This document shows positions 53,338 to 63,520 of a stretch of DNA of 64,000 bases, piece after piece. The notes beneath the pieces are model-generated. The model was not told where the DNA came from. It was given only the letters and a program-made list of their open reading frames with translations, and did not search any database. Source of the stretch: Lachnospiraceae bacterium. Lineage in GTDB: Bacteria; Bacillota; Clostridia; Lachnospirales; Lachnospiraceae. A program made the position numbers and the translations under genes. The stretch is taken from assembly GCA_017938315.1 (NCBI GenBank), contig JAGBBV010000020.1, positions 124,001-188,000 of the forward strand, written 5' to 3'. Each line of letters starts with the position of its first letter. Position 1 is the stretch's first letter.

Positions 53338-53877
53338 TTATTTCTTATTATTTAAAATTTCTCTCCTGATATATGCAAATGTCTTATTTTCACCTTCATT
53401 TGCCAACATACAAAGAAGCCTTTCCAAAAGTTCCTTTGTTTTGGGATGAATTGGTGCTTTTTCTGTTCCGCGCTGATAATATGCAAGAGGATCTTTCTGA
53501 GTATAGGCAGAACCATTATATATTTTACAAGCCGCTATTCTGTCCATTAGCATTTCAACAATATATTTATCAGGCATAGGAACAGGTGTCATTCCACCGG
53601 CTATCTCCTTGGTGCTGTAGTCAATCCAATACTCATAATGATGTTTATTTCTTCCTTTATGGTGTAACCATGCAGAAGAATATCCGATATCTTCTCTTTC
53701 CGCATTATTAGGGCTTCTGTCTCCCTGATAATACTTTACACCTACCCAAAATTCCGATGGACCGTACTTTGATAAATCATGTAGCAAACCCTGTTTATAA
53801 AGGCCTACCCGAAAACAGCCTTTCATTACCTGAATTTTATGGCGCGTAATTGTTTTAAAGTGTTTCCATGCTTTCAT
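53338..53877 (-). CDS. DUF5662 family protein
   Basis: The 179-residue protein fits DUF5662: an N-terminal HFKTITRHK, then CFRVGLYKQGLLHDLSKYGPSEFW, WLHHKGRNKHHYEYW and PMPDKYIVEMLMDRIAACKIY. The pattern of HD, HH and H..H..D is like an HD-type metal site, although the family activity is unknown. Some databases call it catalase, which the sequence does not support. AAAGGAAA precedes the ATG. It lies 14 bases downstream of the GlgX-like gene, suggesting one transcript. Confidence 0.82.
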   Translation of the reverse strand: MKAWKHFKTITRHKIQVMKGCFRVGLYKQGLLHDLSKYGPSEFWVGVKYYQGDRSPNNAEREDIGYSSAWLHHKGRNKHHYEYWIDYSTKEIAGGMTPVPMPDKYIVEMLMDRIAACKIYNGSAYTQKDPLAYYQRGTEKAPIHPKTKELLERLLCMLANEGENKTFAYIRREILNNKK

Positions 53878-53891
53878 CCAAATAATTTCCT

Positions 53892-55721
53892 TTACGCTTT
53901 CATACTTTTCTTTTTTGTGCTTTTTTTATCATACAAACTTTCATCTGCTTTTGCACAATATAGTGAAACACTTCTTTCCTGCACAACAATATTTTGCTTT
54001 GTAATGACTGATGTCTCCAAAAAAGAATCTGTATCTGCCGTGCACATAAGTAAGCTCCACACCTTCCCTTTAGGAAGTTTTGGAAGGGCAAGTTCGTGCT
54101 TTTCCCAATGCATATTATATGCAATATACAAAAATTCTGCTTCCTCTAATTCTTTACTGTCGCACAACATGATTCCGGTAGTCCTACTGCTATAGGAGCA
54201 ATCCGGTCTCCATGCTTCTATGCCATGATAAGAAATTTCAGGATAACCACAGCCACTTACATCAATCGATTGTAATTTTTCTCTTGCATGAAGAATTCCA
54301 TAATGTTTTCTCAAACGGATAAGTTCTCTGACAAAGGCAAAAATATCCTTTGAAAACTGATTCATTTTCCACTTGATATAACCTGTTTCATTGTCCTGAC
54401 AGTAACAGTTGTTATTTCCGTTCCTTGTGTTAGCAAATTCATCTCCGCTAAAGATATATGGCACACCTTGTGACAATAGCAAAAAACTAAATGCATTTTT
54501 TATTTGTTTTTTTCTTAATTCCAAAACTGTTTTTTTGCGGCTCTCTCCTTCCACTCCGCAGTTCCAGCTGTAATTATAGTTTGTGCCGTCCCTGTTATCC
54601 TCTCCATTTGTTTCATTATGTTTTCGCTCATAAGAAACGGTATCGTATAATGAAAACCCGTCATAATCGGCAATAGAATTTACAACACCACACATATCCG
54701 GATTATTACTCTGATATTGTATTAACTGATTTATCAGGTTATCATCACCTTTTAGGTAACGCCTCATTTCATTTTTAAAATCACCGTTATCAGAAAGTAA
54801 ATTGCGGTATACCGGTGGTTTATCTGCATAAATCTCTTCCAGAGGAAAATACGTACACCGTATTTTTGTTCTTTTCAAAACAGGCTCTCCGGCAATTAGG
54901 GAAAGGGGGATGTTAAAACCGCTCAGTCTCATGCCGTCAATATGATATTCTATTACCCAGTACTTCAACACATCTACAATATAGGAAGGCTTGCATGTGG
55001 GTGGAAAATAAAACTGCATCATTACTTCTATATCATTTTTATGCAACTCTTTTACCATGTTTTTAAATGAAATATCAGCTCTGTTTTTACTGTAAGAAGC
55101 TTTTGGTGCAAAATAGAATCCTTCTTGAAATCCCCAGCAATTCACACGGTTATTACTCATGCATTCGTCGTACTCATATGCCGGCATCAATTCTACAGCA
55201 GTAATACCTAATTCTTTCAAATAAGGAATTTTTTCCACAATCCCTTCAAAGCATCCCTTGTTCTTAACACCTGAAGAAGGATGCATGGTAAACATACGGA
55301 CATTAATCCCATAAATAATCGTTTCATTTACCGGGTGTACTAATGCTTCATCATCTTCCCAATCATATACATCCTGTTTCAAAACGCCGTAAGTTCTGCG
55401 TTTATTATCTTCATGCTCTCCAAAATCCTGTAAGCCGTCTACTAATGTGGCATATGCATCTGTGATAACCTCCCGGTCTGCATAATAATTGTATTTCACA
55501 AACGGGAATTCACCATCCCCTTCTATCCTTACCCCATAAAGAGTTCCTTGTTTTCCATTTTCAGAAAAAGGGATGCGGACTTCACTGCCATCATTCGCAT
55601 AAAGTAAAACACCACATTTTTTATTATGATCCGCTTCCGTTGCAAAACTATATCCGCCAGCCAAACATGTTACACCTTGTTTATCCGGTTTATAATATGT
55701 GATTTTCAGCTTGTCTTTCAT
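53892..55721 (-). CDS. GlgX-like GH13 family protein with degenerate active site
   Basis: The 609-residue protein is clearly related to glycogen-debranching GlgX/isoamylase enzymes: it has a CBM48-like N-terminal part, YGINVRMFTMHPSSGV, and VSYERKHNETNGEDNRDGT near residue 362. The catalytic motifs, however, are lost. Region I is VMMQFYFPP instead of the DVVxNH type, region II is DGMRLSGF with Ser267 in the place of the nucleophile Asp, no general-acid Glu in region III is evident, and region IV reads ADYDGF where the family has HDGF. The frame is intact, with GGAG before ATG 55721, so it is not a decayed gene. A carbohydrate-binding or regulatory pseudoenzyme is likely. Confidence 0.75.
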   Translation of the reverse strand: MKDKLKITYYKPDKQGVTCLAGGYSFATEADHNKKCGVLLYANDGSEVRIPFSENGKQGTLYGVRIEGDGEFPFVKYNYYADREVITDAYATLVDGLQDFGEHEDNKRRTYGVLKQDVYDWEDDEALVHPVNETIIYGINVRMFTMHPSSGVKNKGCFEGIVEKIPYLKELGITAVELMPAYEYDECMSNNRVNCWGFQEGFYFAPKASYSKNRADISFKNMVKELHKNDIEVMMQFYFPPTCKPSYIVDVLKYWVIEYHIDGMRLSGFNIPLSLIAGEPVLKRTKIRCTYFPLEEIYADKPPVYRNLLSDNGDFKNEMRRYLKGDDNLINQLIQYQSNNPDMCGVVNSIADYDGFSLYDTVSYERKHNETNGEDNRDGTNYNYSWNCGVEGESRKKTVLELRKKQIKNAFSFLLLSQGVPYIFSGDEFANTRNGNNNCYCQDNETGYIKWKMNQFSKDIFAFVRELIRLRKHYGILHAREKLQSIDVSGCGYPEISYHGIEAWRPDCSYSSRTTGIMLCDSKELEEAEFLYIAYNMHWEKHELALPKLPKGKVWSLLMCTADTDSFLETSVITKQNIVVQERSVSLYCAKADESLYDKKSTKKKSMKA

Positions 55722-55810
55722 GTAATCTCCTAGCGCTTTTTATGCTGTTAATTATAAATGTTTACATCACCTTTATGATAACATAAAACAATTAATGTGT
55801 GTAAAAAATA

Positions 55811-55839
55811 TTGATTAATAGAAGAAGTCTTAGTAAAAT
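55811..55839 (+). promoter_or_regulatory. Predicted promoter of the DUF1292 gene
   Basis: TTGATT (55811-55816) and TAAAAT (55834-55839) are 17 bases apart. It is followed by an AT-rich leader and the strong ribosome-binding site AAGGAGG. Confidence 0.6.
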
Positions 55840-55865
55840 ATAAAAAAAATATACAGTTCTTATTT

Positions 55866-56228
55866 TTGACATTCCAAGGAGGTATTATGAAAAACGATAA
55901 TATGAAAAATTTTGAAACACCGGAAAATGACGATGAAGAAATGACCGTAACGCTGGATTTAGATGATGGCAGTAAAGTCACCTGTGCTGTTGTTACAATT
56001 TTAACTGTTGAAAATAAAGATTATATTGTCCTTCTTCCGTTAGAGGAAGACGGCGAAAATCATGACGGCATCGTTTGGTTTTATGGATATAGTGAAAATG
56101 AAAATGATCCTAATGAAGAACCAAAACTCACATATATTGCAGATGACGACGAATACGAAAAAGTCGCTGATGCTTTTGATGAATACCTTGATGATGCTGA
56201 ATTTGACGAACTTATTGATGCGGAATAA
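55866..56228 (+). CDS. DUF1292 family acidic protein
   Basis: The 120-residue protein is very acidic and matches DUF1292 (YrzB-like): TVTLDLDDGSKVTCAVVTILTVENKDYIVLLPLEEDG and [33 protein letters not shown]. The function is unknown; relatives are near tRNA and mismatch genes in Firmicutes. AAGGAGG precedes the ATG. Its 3' end overlaps the end of the convergent helicase gene by 17 bases, and no terminator is visible between them. Confidence 0.85.
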   Translation: MTFQGGIMKNDNMKNFETPENDDEEMTVTLDLDDGSKVTCAVVTILTVENKDYIVLLPLEEDGENHDGIVWFYGYSENENDPNEEPKLTYIADDDEYEKVADAFDEYLDDAEFDELIDAE

Positions 56229-58032
56229 AATCGGCTATAAAACGTGATGGCTTTCGTCTCCGTTCCTTTGTGCAATATATGATAAGATATTTTTTGGCTC
56301 TTGTTACAGACACGTACAGGAGCCTTCTTTCTTCTTCTATTTCATCCGGCGTATTACACTGACGCCCCGGCATTACTCCTTCATTCAAATCAGGAAGAAA
56401 CACCGCATCAAATTCCAATCCTTTTGCACTATGCATAGTAATTACAGATATTCCTGTCCTTTTTCTTGCCGTGCTATCTGCCGGTGTGCTTATGCACACT
56501 GTTTCTAAGCGTTTAAAAAATTCTTCTATCTTTTCACCTTCGCGATATTCCTTTGCCATTTCGCAAAATTCTTCCATTCTGGTTATACATTTCTCGTACT
56601 CATATTGATTACATATTTTTTTCTTTAGATATTCATCATATCCCATCACATTTCTAATATACTGAACAGCCAACTGCACATGCAGGTTTTCAATTCTTTT
56701 ATAATGTATAAATAATTTTTTTATTCTTTCCTGCATTTCAGAATTCATGCTGTAATATTGTAAAAGTTCTCCTTCTGACACTTTTTCACTCATCAAAGCA
56801 TGCTCAGATAGATATATTTCCGGCTTATTCATAATTTTTAAAAAATCACAGCGTTTATATCCGCCCTTACAGAAAGACAGAAATGCCATAATATCTTGTA
56901 CTGCAAAATGAATTAATAAACTTTTTTCTCTCGGTATATCTTCCTTTATTTTTATTTTTTTCTCAGCAAGTAACGCTTTATATCTAACAACTTCCCGGTT
57001 TGTCCGCAGTATGATTGCACTATTTTTTCGCTCCTCATCTGTCAATTTATTGATGTCTTCTACTAATTTTGTGCATTCTTCCCCTTCCGTATCTTTCATA
57101 ATAATACTTACATTACCACCTGTTTTCTTGGATAATATTTTTTTATCTATTCTTTGTCTGTTTTTTTGTATTATTTTTTCGGCAAAATCCACGATTTCAT
57201 TACCGCTTCTGTAATTTTCCGTCAATAATAATTCTTTCACATTCGGAAAATCATTGCTAAAGGTTTGCATGATAGCCGGCATAGCACCCCTAAAACCATA
57301 AATTGCCTGGTCATCATCCCCCACAACATAAAGATTATTTTGTGGCATTGCCAAAAGTTTAATCACATTGTATTGCAACAGATTTACATCCTGGAATTCA
57401 TCTACTAATATATAATCATAACGCCTCTGCCATTTATTCAAATAATAATTATTTGTAATAAAAATCTTATAGCTTTCACTGACCATATCGTCATAATCCA
57501 ACAATTTCCGTTGTTGTAACATCATTTGATATTCATCATATATGGTTTCAAAAAGTTCTTCCTTTATGGAACTATCAGAAATATATGACAACGCATTTTT
57601 CTTTCTGCTGATTGCATCTAGCATATCTGAAGATGCTCCGTTTATAAATTCTTTTATCAGACCTTTATTTTTTAAAATCGTCTCTATGATTTTTCTTTTA
57701 TTTTGTTCATTTATCAGGGAAAAATTACGATATTCTCCGGATTCCTTTAGGATTTGATAACAGATGCCGTGAATCGTTTTGAAATGAACGTTGCAATTCT
57801 GACCAGCCTCTGTATTCTTTAAAACTTGATATCGGCTCTGCATCTCCTGCGCTGCCGCTTTCGTATAAGTAATACATAAAATTTGTTCCGGGGGGATTTT
57901 AATTACATTTACTAAATAAGATATTCTTTGAATGATGGTGAATGTTTTGCCACTTCCGGGACCAGCCAGTACTCTGGCCGGTCCCGCCACATGACAAATT
58001 GCTTTACGTTGCATATCAGATGGACGATTCAA
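56212..58032 (-). CDS. UvrD/Rep-type DNA helicase
   Basis: This superfamily I helicase of about 606 residues has motif I ([17 protein letters not shown]), Ia ([12 protein letters not shown]), II ([12 protein letters not shown]), III ([15 protein letters not shown]), IV ([12 protein letters not shown]), V ([19 protein letters not shown]) and VI ([15 protein letters not shown]). It is shorter than PcrA/UvrD (about 720 residues), and its C-terminal tail is absent. The start is unclear: TTG 58032 has AAAAGGA upstream and overlaps gltX, while ATG 58014 would leave nothing before the Q motif. A repair or recombination role is likely. Confidence 0.85.
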   Translation of the reverse strand: MNRPSDMQRKAICHVAGPARVLAGPGSGKTFTIIQRISYLVNVIKIPPEQILCITYTKAAAQEMQSRYQVLKNTEAGQNCNVHFKTIHGICYQILKESGEYRNFSLINEQNKRKIIETILKNKGLIKEFINGASSDMLDAISRKKNALSYISDSSIKEELFETIYDEYQMMLQQRKLLDYDDMVSESYKIFITNNYYLNKWQRRYDYILVDEFQDVNLLQYNVIKLLAMPQNNLYVVGDDDQAIYGFRGAMPAIMQTFSNDFPNVKELLLTENYRSGNEIVDFAEKIIQKNRQRIDKKILSKKTGGNVSIIMKDTEGEECTKLVEDINKLTDEERKNSAIILRTNREVVRYKALLAEKKIKIKEDIPREKSLLIHFAVQDIMAFLSFCKGGYKRCDFLKIMNKPEIYLSEHALMSEKVSEGELLQYYSMNSEMQERIKKLFIHYKRIENLHVQLAVQYIRNVMGYDEYLKKKICNQYEYEKCITRMEEFCEMAKEYREGEKIEEFFKRLETVCISTPADSTARKRTGISVITMHSAKGLEFDAVFLPDLNEGVMPGRQCNTPDEIEEERRLLYVSVTRAKKYLIIYCTKERRRKPSRFIADFIPHQ

Positions 58033-59473
58033 GCAACGCAATTCCTTTTTTGATTCTGCTTATAGATTCATCTTTTCCGAGAAGTTCCATAATTTCCGTA
58101 GCACCTGCCGGCGTCATCTGTTTGCCGGATACAGCTGTTCTCACCGGCCACATTACATAACCGTTTTTACAACCTTTCTCTTCAACAAATGCTACAAGAA
58201 GCTGATATAGTGCATCATTGGAATAGTCTTCCTGTTCTTCTAATTTAGGAAGTAATTCCTTTAACACTTCCAGTGAAGATTCTTTTGTGGTTTTCATCTT
58301 TTTATGCTCATACATAACAGCATCATAAGAAGGAAGTTCCTCTAAGAAATCTACCAGTTCACAAATATCAGGGAAAATCTCAATTCTTGTTTTTACCATG
58401 GATGCAATCTTTTTTAAATCTAATTCTCTTGACAATGCCTTTTTTAAATAGGGCTCCGCCATCTCATAAAACTTATTTTCATCCATGGCTTTAATATATT
58501 CACCATTCATCCATTTTAACTTGGTATAATCAAATACAGCCGGAGATTTTGATATATGACGGTAATCAAATTCTTTTACCAATTCTTCTAATGTGAAAAT
58601 TTCTTCATTATTGCTAGGACTCCAACCGAGAAGCGCCACAAAGTTCACAACTGCTTCTGTCAAAAATCCCTGTTCAATCAAATCTTCATAAGAAGAATGT
58701 CCACATCTTTTGCTTAATTTCTGATGTGATTCATCTGTAATTAATGGGCAATGTACATATACCGGCACTTCCCATCCGAAAGCATCATATAAACGATTAT
58801 ACTTTGGAGAAGAAGACAAGTATTCATTTCCTCTTACAACATGTGTAATTCCCATTAAATGATCATCTACCACATTAGCAAAATTATAAGTGGGGTAACC
58901 GTCTGATTTTATTAAAATCATATCATCCAGTTCCACATTATCTACAGAGATATCTCCATAGATTTCATCATGAAAGGTTGTGGTTCCTTCTGTGGGATTA
59001 TTTTGTCTGATTACATAAGGAATTCCCGCTGCGAGTTTTTCTTCTACTTCTTCCTTAGAGAGGGAAAGACAATGCTTATCATACACATTAATCTCTTTTC
59101 CTGCTACTGTTCGGCTAAGTGTAGCTAATCTGTCTTTATCACAGAAGCAATAATACGCTTCGCCTTTATCTATTAATTTTTTTGCATATTCCAAATAAAT
59201 CCCACTGGCCTGTCTTTCAGACTGTACGTAAGGACCTACACCGCCATCTTTATCAGGTCCTTCATCATGAATCAAACCGGTTTTTTCCAGAGTTCTGTAA
59301 ATGATTTCTACAGCCCCTTCCACATAGCGTTCCTGATCCGTATCTTCAATGCGCAGCATAAAGTCTCCACCTTCATGTTTTGCAATAAGGTATGCGTATA
59401 ACGCTGTTCTCAAATTACCTACATGCATTCTTCCTGTAGGGCTTGGTGCATATCGTGTTCTAATTTTAGTCAT
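58016..59473 (-). CDS. gltX: Glutamyl-tRNA synthetase
   Basis: GltX charges tRNA-Glu. The 485-residue class I synthetase has [21 protein letters not shown] (HIGH-type), the KMSKS-like signature [16 protein letters not shown], and the anticodon-binding domain after about residue 320. No tRNA-Gln amidation gene is nearby. AGAGGAAA precedes the ATG. It follows the hydrogenase-like gene by 10 bases and overlaps the helicase gene at its 3' end. Confidence 0.95.
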   Translation of the reverse strand: MTKIRTRYAPSPTGRMHVGNLRTALYAYLIAKHEGGDFMLRIEDTDQERYVEGAVEIIYRTLEKTGLIHDEGPDKDGGVGPYVQSERQASGIYLEYAKKLIDKGEAYYCFCDKDRLATLSRTVAGKEINVYDKHCLSLSKEEVEEKLAAGIPYVIRQNNPTEGTTTFHDEIYGDISVDNVELDDMILIKSDGYPTYNFANVVDDHLMGITHVVRGNEYLSSSPKYNRLYDAFGWEVPVYVHCPLITDESHQKLSKRCGHSSYEDLIEQGFLTEAVVNFVALLGWSPSNNEEIFTLEELVKEFDYRHISKSPAVFDYTKLKWMNGEYIKAMDENKFYEMAEPYLKKALSRELDLKKIASMVKTRIEIFPDICELVDFLEELPSYDAVMYEHKKMKTTKESSLEVLKELLPKLEEQEDYSNDALYQLLVAFVEEKGCKNGYVMWPVRTAVSGKQMTPAGATEIMELLGKDESISRIKKGIALLESSI

Positions 59474-59483
59474 ATCTTTCCTC

Positions 59484-60971
59484 TCAATCTTCTTTATCCG
59501 GAATTTTCTTATCCGCTGCCTGTTTAAAACCTGCCACTTCTTTCATTGCCTGTGGGATTGCAATATTTGTTCCTGCTCCGGCAATACAACCTCCGGGACA
59601 AGCCATACCCTCTATCAGGCAACCATTCTTTTTACCTGCTTTAGCAAGCATCAGCATCTTTTTACATTCCGTAAGACTTTCTGCATGTTCTATATTAACT
59701 TCCACATCAGGGTAGTATTCTCTAATACATTCTTCTATGGCACTGGCAACACCACCTGCCACACCATAACCTCTTCCGGCAGCTGTTGCATCATTTAATT
59801 TATCCTTGGCCTGTGTCTCTTCCAGTTTGATGCCCTTCGCCTCAAACATACCTGCCAATTCCTCAAACGTAATTACAAAATCTACATCTGATCGCACAGT
59901 TCTTCTTGATGCCTCTAATTTTTTTGAAGCACAGGGACCAATAAATACTACACTGGCGTCCGGATGTTCCTTTTTTATTTCACGGGCGGTTGCTACCATT
60001 GGCGTAAGTGCGTTAGATATTTTATCAATTGTTTCCGGAAAAAACTTCTTTGCAAGCATTGACCATGAAGGACAACAACTGGTTAGTAAGAACGGTAATT
60101 CTCCTGTTGCCACTTCCTTTACATAATGTTCCGCCTCTGCAATAGCACCTAAGTCTGCGCCAATAGCAGTTTCATATACATCATAAAATCCAACTTCTTT
60201 TAGTGCTTCCTTTATCATATCAGGAGACACACCACTTCCAAACTGGCCTACAAAAGCAGGAGCAACCTGTGCAATAATTTTTCTTCCCGACTGAATTGCA
60301 CGAATCAACTGGAATATCTGTGACTTATCAGCAATGGCTCCAAAGGGACAACTTACCATACATTGTCCACAAGACACACAAAGTTCCGTATCGATATATG
60401 CCCGTCCTTTGGAATCACTTTTTATCGCATTTACACCGCAATGGGCCAGACATGGTCTAACCTGGTGTGAAATCGCATCATAGGGACATACTGTTTTACA
60501 TTTACCACATTTAATACATTTTTCCTGGTCAATGATGGATCTACCATTTTTCATAGTAATGGCACCTCTTGGGCAAACCTCCCTGCACGGATGTGCCACG
60601 CATCCCATACATTTATCAGTCACTTCATACCGGTTTTCCGGACATGCATTACACGCAGAGGGAATTACCTGCATAAGCGGTGGTTCATAATATTTTTCAT
60701 CAATATTACTCTCCTCAAGCCCCTGCGTTAAGTGTACCGGTGTATTTTCCGGACGAAGGGAAAGTCCCATGGCTAAACGGATCCGCTCTCTTGTAATAGC
60801 CCTTTCCCGATAAATACTTTCATATTCAGATTCATCATAATCAACAATTTTATATGGTAAAGCTTCAATATCATCCTTTAAGTTTTCGGATGTATAAGCC
60901 AGATTCGCAACTTCCTTAAAAATGCGTCTTCTGTCTTTTCTTACCTGCGTATCGATTCCTCGCATACTCAT
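59484..60971 (-). CDS. Monomeric [FeFe]-hydrogenase-like iron-sulfur protein
   Basis: The protein of about 495 residues has an N-terminal helical region, several 4Fe-4S sites ([31 protein letters not shown] and [12 protein letters not shown], in residues 109-210), and a C-terminal hydrogenase-large-subunit domain. All three H-cluster motifs are present: TSCCPSW (299-305), GPCASKKLE (348-356) and [13 protein letters not shown] (457-469), which hold the four cluster cysteines. It could reduce protons or act as a sensor, and sequence alone does not tell. Maturation genes hydEFG are not in the window. ATG 60971, with AAAGGA eight bases upstream, is preferred over ATG 60977. Confidence 0.82.
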   Translation of the reverse strand: MSMRGIDTQVRKDRRRIFKEVANLAYTSENLKDDIEALPYKIVDYDESEYESIYRERAITRERIRLAMGLSLRPENTPVHLTQGLEESNIDEKYYEPPLMQVIPSACNACPENRYEVTDKCMGCVAHPCREVCPRGAITMKNGRSIIDQEKCIKCGKCKTVCPYDAISHQVRPCLAHCGVNAIKSDSKGRAYIDTELCVSCGQCMVSCPFGAIADKSQIFQLIRAIQSGRKIIAQVAPAFVGQFGSGVSPDMIKEALKEVGFYDVYETAIGADLGAIAEAEHYVKEVATGELPFLLTSCCPSWSMLAKKFFPETIDKISNALTPMVATAREIKKEHPDASVVFIGPCASKKLEASRRTVRSDVDFVITFEELAGMFEAKGIKLEETQAKDKLNDATAAGRGYGVAGGVASAIEECIREYYPDVEVNIEHAESLTECKKMLMLAKAGKKNGCLIEGMACPGGCIAGAGTNIAIPQAMKEVAGFKQAADKKIPDKED

Positions 60972-61023
60972 TTGCATTTTCCTTTCTGATTAACGAAAAG
61001 TAACCGCTTCGTTTCCTATGTTA

Positions 61024-61051
61024 TTTTTACACAAACCCGCACGGAAATCAA
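61024..61051 (-). promoter_or_regulatory. Possible promoter of the hydrogenase-like gene
   Basis: On the minus strand TTGATT (61046-61051) and TAAAAA (61024-61029) are 16 bases apart. The -10 is imperfect, so confidence is modest. Confidence 0.4.
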
Positions 61052-61075
61052 GGTGTTTTATTTTATTTTCCATGA

Positions 61076-61102
61076 ACCATTTATCTCTCATAACATACTA
61101 TA
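61076..61102 (+). promoter_or_regulatory. Possible sporulation sigma-E/sigma-K promoter of cotJABC
   Basis: CATACTATA (61094-61102) fits the sigma-K -10 pattern CATAnnnTA and resembles the sigma-E -10 CATACAAT. An AC 16 bases upstream (61076-61077) fits the sigma-K -35. Bacillus cotJ genes are transcribed by sigma-E in the mother cell. Confidence 0.4.
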
Positions 61103-61137
61103 TTATTAAAACCGCTATTTTTTTATGAGAGGAATAT

Positions 61138-61308
61138 ATGCAGGATTACAGTTTTAACGAATATTTTGATCGTTTTCCTATTGCAATGGGATATGTGCCT
61201 TGGCAGCATCTGAATAAAATATTTGAAAATTTAGATGAAGCATACTTCACCGGAACCATCTTCCCCGAATTGGAAAAACCCTTTACAGGAAGGAGATGTG
61301 TTAAATGA
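61138..61308 (+). CDS. cotJA: Spore coat-associated protein CotJA
   Basis: The 56-residue product reads YSFNEYFDRFPIAMGYVPWQ ... TGTIFPELEKPFTGRRC, which is the CotJA pattern (xAMAYVPWQ and GTIFPELxKPF). It is easily missed because it is short. ATG 61138 is preceded by GAGAGGAA. Its stop overlaps the cotJB start (ATGA). The position directly before cotJB and cotJC confirms the assignment. It should lie in the inner spore coat. Confidence 0.9.
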   Translation: MQDYSFNEYFDRFPIAMGYVPWQHLNKIFENLDEAYFTGTIFPELEKPFTGRRCVK

Positions 61309-61577
61309 ATAATAAAATGATATCTGAAAAAGAAAAGATGAAATATGATATCGGTGTAATAGATTTTGTCATTGTTGAGATGAATCTATATCTCGATACA
61401 CATCCCACTGACAAAGATGCCATGGATTATTTAAGCCATTATGTCCGTATGAAAAACCAAATGATGCGCGAATTTGCCATGAAGTTTGGTCCGCTTCGCC
61501 TCAGTGATACCGACGGATGCATGCAGAATGAATGGAAATGGGTAACCCAGCCATGGCCTTGGGAAGGAGGATGCTAA
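61305..61577 (+). CDS. cotJB: Spore coat protein CotJB
   Basis: The 90-residue protein matches CotJB: EKEKMKYDIGVIDFVIVEMNLYLDTHPTDKDAMDYLSHYV and ending WVTQPWPWEGGC. It needs CotJC for incorporation into the coat in Bacillus. The start overlaps the cotJA stop by four bases, with GGAAGGAG inside cotJA. cotJC follows three bases later. Confidence 0.93.
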   Translation: MNNKMISEKEKMKYDIGVIDFVIVEMNLYLDTHPTDKDAMDYLSHYVRMKNQMMREFAMKFGPLRLSDTDGCMQNEWKWVTQPWPWEGGC

Positions 61578-61580
61578 TAT

Positions 61581-62186
61581 ATGTGGTGTTATGAAAAAAG
61601 ATTACAGTTTCCTGTAAACATTAAAAATTCCAACGCAAAACTTGCACAGGTTATTATGAGCCAGTTTGGTGGTCCTGACGGTGAATTGGCCGCGAGCCAG
61701 CGTTATTTGTCACAGCGGTATGCTACACCTTACCGTGAAGTTGCCGGTATCTTAACCGATATTGGCACGGAAGAACTTGCCCACATGGAAATGGTTTCCG
61801 CAATTGTTTACCAGCTTACCAAGGATTTATCCATGGAAGAAATTCAAGAAAGCGGATTTGATAAATATTATGTGGATCACACTGCGGGACTTTGGCCGCA
61901 AGCTGCAGGCGGTGTGCCTTTCAATGCATGTGTCTTCCAGTCAAAGGGTGATGTAATTACTGATTTGTTCGAAGATATGGCGGCAGAACAAAAAGCCAGA
62001 ACAACCTATGACAACATTCTCCGTCTTGTTCATGACAATGATATCTGTGAACCCATAAAGTTTCTTCGTGCAAGAGAAATCGTTCATTTCCAACGCTTTG
62101 GCGAGGCTCTGCGCATTGTTCAGGATAAATTGGATTCCAAAAATTTCTATGCCTTTAATCCCGGATTTGATAAATGCAAATCCTAA
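61581..62186 (+). CDS. cotJC: Spore coat protein CotJC (manganese catalase family)
   Basis: CotJC is a dimanganese catalase-type protein of the spore coat. The 201-residue protein has the paired helix motifs with metal ligands: LASQRYLSQRYATPYREVAGILTDIGTEELAHMEMV and EDMAAEQKARTTYDNILRLV ... LRAREIVHFQRFGEAL. GGGAAGGAGG precedes ATG 61581. It is the last gene of cotJABC, followed by a hairpin terminator shared with proA. Confidence 0.95.
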   Translation: MWCYEKRLQFPVNIKNSNAKLAQVIMSQFGGPDGELAASQRYLSQRYATPYREVAGILTDIGTEELAHMEMVSAIVYQLTKDLSMEEIQESGFDKYYVDHTAGLWPQAAGGVPFNACVFQSKGDVITDLFEDMAAEQKARTTYDNILRLVHDNDICEPIKFLRAREIVHFQRFGEALRIVQDKLDSKNFYAFNPGFDKCKS

Positions 62187-62196
62187 CCTCCTTATT

Positions 62197-62233
62197 AAAA
62201 AAAGCTGTTGCAATAATAAGCAACAGCTTTTAC
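62197..62233. terminator. Bidirectional terminator between cotJC and proA
   Basis: AAAGCTGTTGC pairs with GCAACAGCTTT around an 8-base loop. Both flanks are A/T-runs, so it can stop transcripts from either side. Confidence 0.88.
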
Positions 62234-62243
62234 ATAGCGTCCA

Positions 62244-63488
62244 TTATCCTCTGATTTGTCCGTTTCCTTGTATGGTGTATTTATAGGATGTCAATTCTCT
62301 TAATCCCATAGGTCCTCTTGCATGAAGTTTTTGTGTGCTGATTCCAATTTCAGCACCAAAACCAAATTCAAAGCCGTCTGTAAATCTGGTAGACGCATTG
62401 ACATAAACACACGCTGCGTCTACATCTCTCATAAATTTTTCTGCATTCTCCTTATCTTCTGTGATAATAGCCTCAGAATGCTTTGTATTGTATTTGTTGA
62501 TATGTGCAATGGCTTCCTCTACACCTGCCACCACTTTTACAGAGATAATATAGTCAAGATATTCCGTTGCATAATCCTCTTCTGTCGCAGGCACACATTC
62601 TATTACCTCTGCTGACTTTTCATCCCCACGTATTTCCACCTGTTTTTCTTTTAATTTATTTGCAATTAAGGGCAAAACCTTATCCTTTATTTTCTCATGA
62701 ATAAGTAGTGATTCACAGGCATTACATACTCCGATTCTCTGTGTTTTTGCGTTAAAAATAATAGAAATTGCCATATCAACATCCGCAGATTCATCCACAT
62801 ATATATGACAATTTCCCGTTCCGGTTTCGATAACGGGAATGGTGCTGTTTTCAACCACGCTGCGGATAAGTCCTGCTCCACCTCTGGGAATTAACACATC
62901 CACGTATTCTTTCATACGCATAAATTCCTGGGTCACACTTCTGTCAGTAGCTTCAATTAGGGAAATGGCATCCTCTGTCACATTACATGCTAAAAGAGCT
63001 TCTTTTATGACATCTGTAATCGCCTTATTGGAATGAATGGCATCACTTCCCCCTTTTAAGATTACAGCATTTCCGGTTTTAAAACAAAGTGCAAAAGCAT
63101 CTGATGTTACATTCGGTCTTGACTCATAGATAATTCCAACAACTCCCATAGGAACCCTTTTCTTTTCAATTATTAATCCATTTGCACACTCAGATGTCTC
63201 CATCACTTCCCCTACAGGATCAGGTAATTCTACAACTTGCAAAACACCTTCCGCCAGAGCTTTTATTCTTTCGTCATTTAAACGCAGACGGTCTAACTTT
63301 CCCACATGCATTCCATTTTCTTCCCCTATTTTAATATCAACGGCATTTGCTGCAAGTATAATATCTTTCTTGTCCAAAAGTGCTTTTGCCACACATTTAA
63401 GTGCCTCATTTTTTTCTTCTGTTGTCATCTTTTGTAATTCAAATTTTGCAGAAACTGCTTTTTTTCCAAGTTCATGTAACTGATTCAT
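62244..63488 (-). CDS. proA: Gamma-glutamyl phosphate reductase
   Basis: ProA reduces gamma-glutamyl phosphate to glutamate semialdehyde in proline synthesis, using NADPH. The 414-residue protein has [40 protein letters not shown], the catalytic cysteine in [15 protein letters not shown], and [16 protein letters not shown] near the end. AAAGGAG precedes ATG 63488. It is downstream of the cyclo-ligase gene. proB, usually upstream, is not in the window. Confidence 0.96.
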   Translation of the reverse strand: MNQLHELGKKAVSAKFELQKMTTEEKNEALKCVAKALLDKKDIILAANAVDIKIGEENGMHVGKLDRLRLNDERIKALAEGVLQVVELPDPVGEVMETSECANGLIIEKKRVPMGVVGIIYESRPNVTSDAFALCFKTGNAVILKGGSDAIHSNKAITDVIKEALLACNVTEDAISLIEATDRSVTQEFMRMKEYVDVLIPRGGAGLIRSVVENSTIPVIETGTGNCHIYVDESADVDMAISIIFNAKTQRIGVCNACESLLIHEKIKDKVLPLIANKLKEKQVEIRGDEKSAEVIECVPATEEDYATEYLDYIISVKVVAGVEEAIAHINKYNTKHSEAIITEDKENAEKFMRDVDAACVYVNASTRFTDGFEFGFGAEIGISTQKLHARGPMGLRELTSYKYTIQGNGQIRG

Positions 63489-63520
63489 TTTTTGTATTCT
63501 CCTTTATTAACACTTTGTTT

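Noticed and set aside
53338..53877. DUF5662 protein as a catalase
   Set aside because: It has neither haem- nor manganese-catalase motifs. The only catalase-like protein in the window is CotJC.
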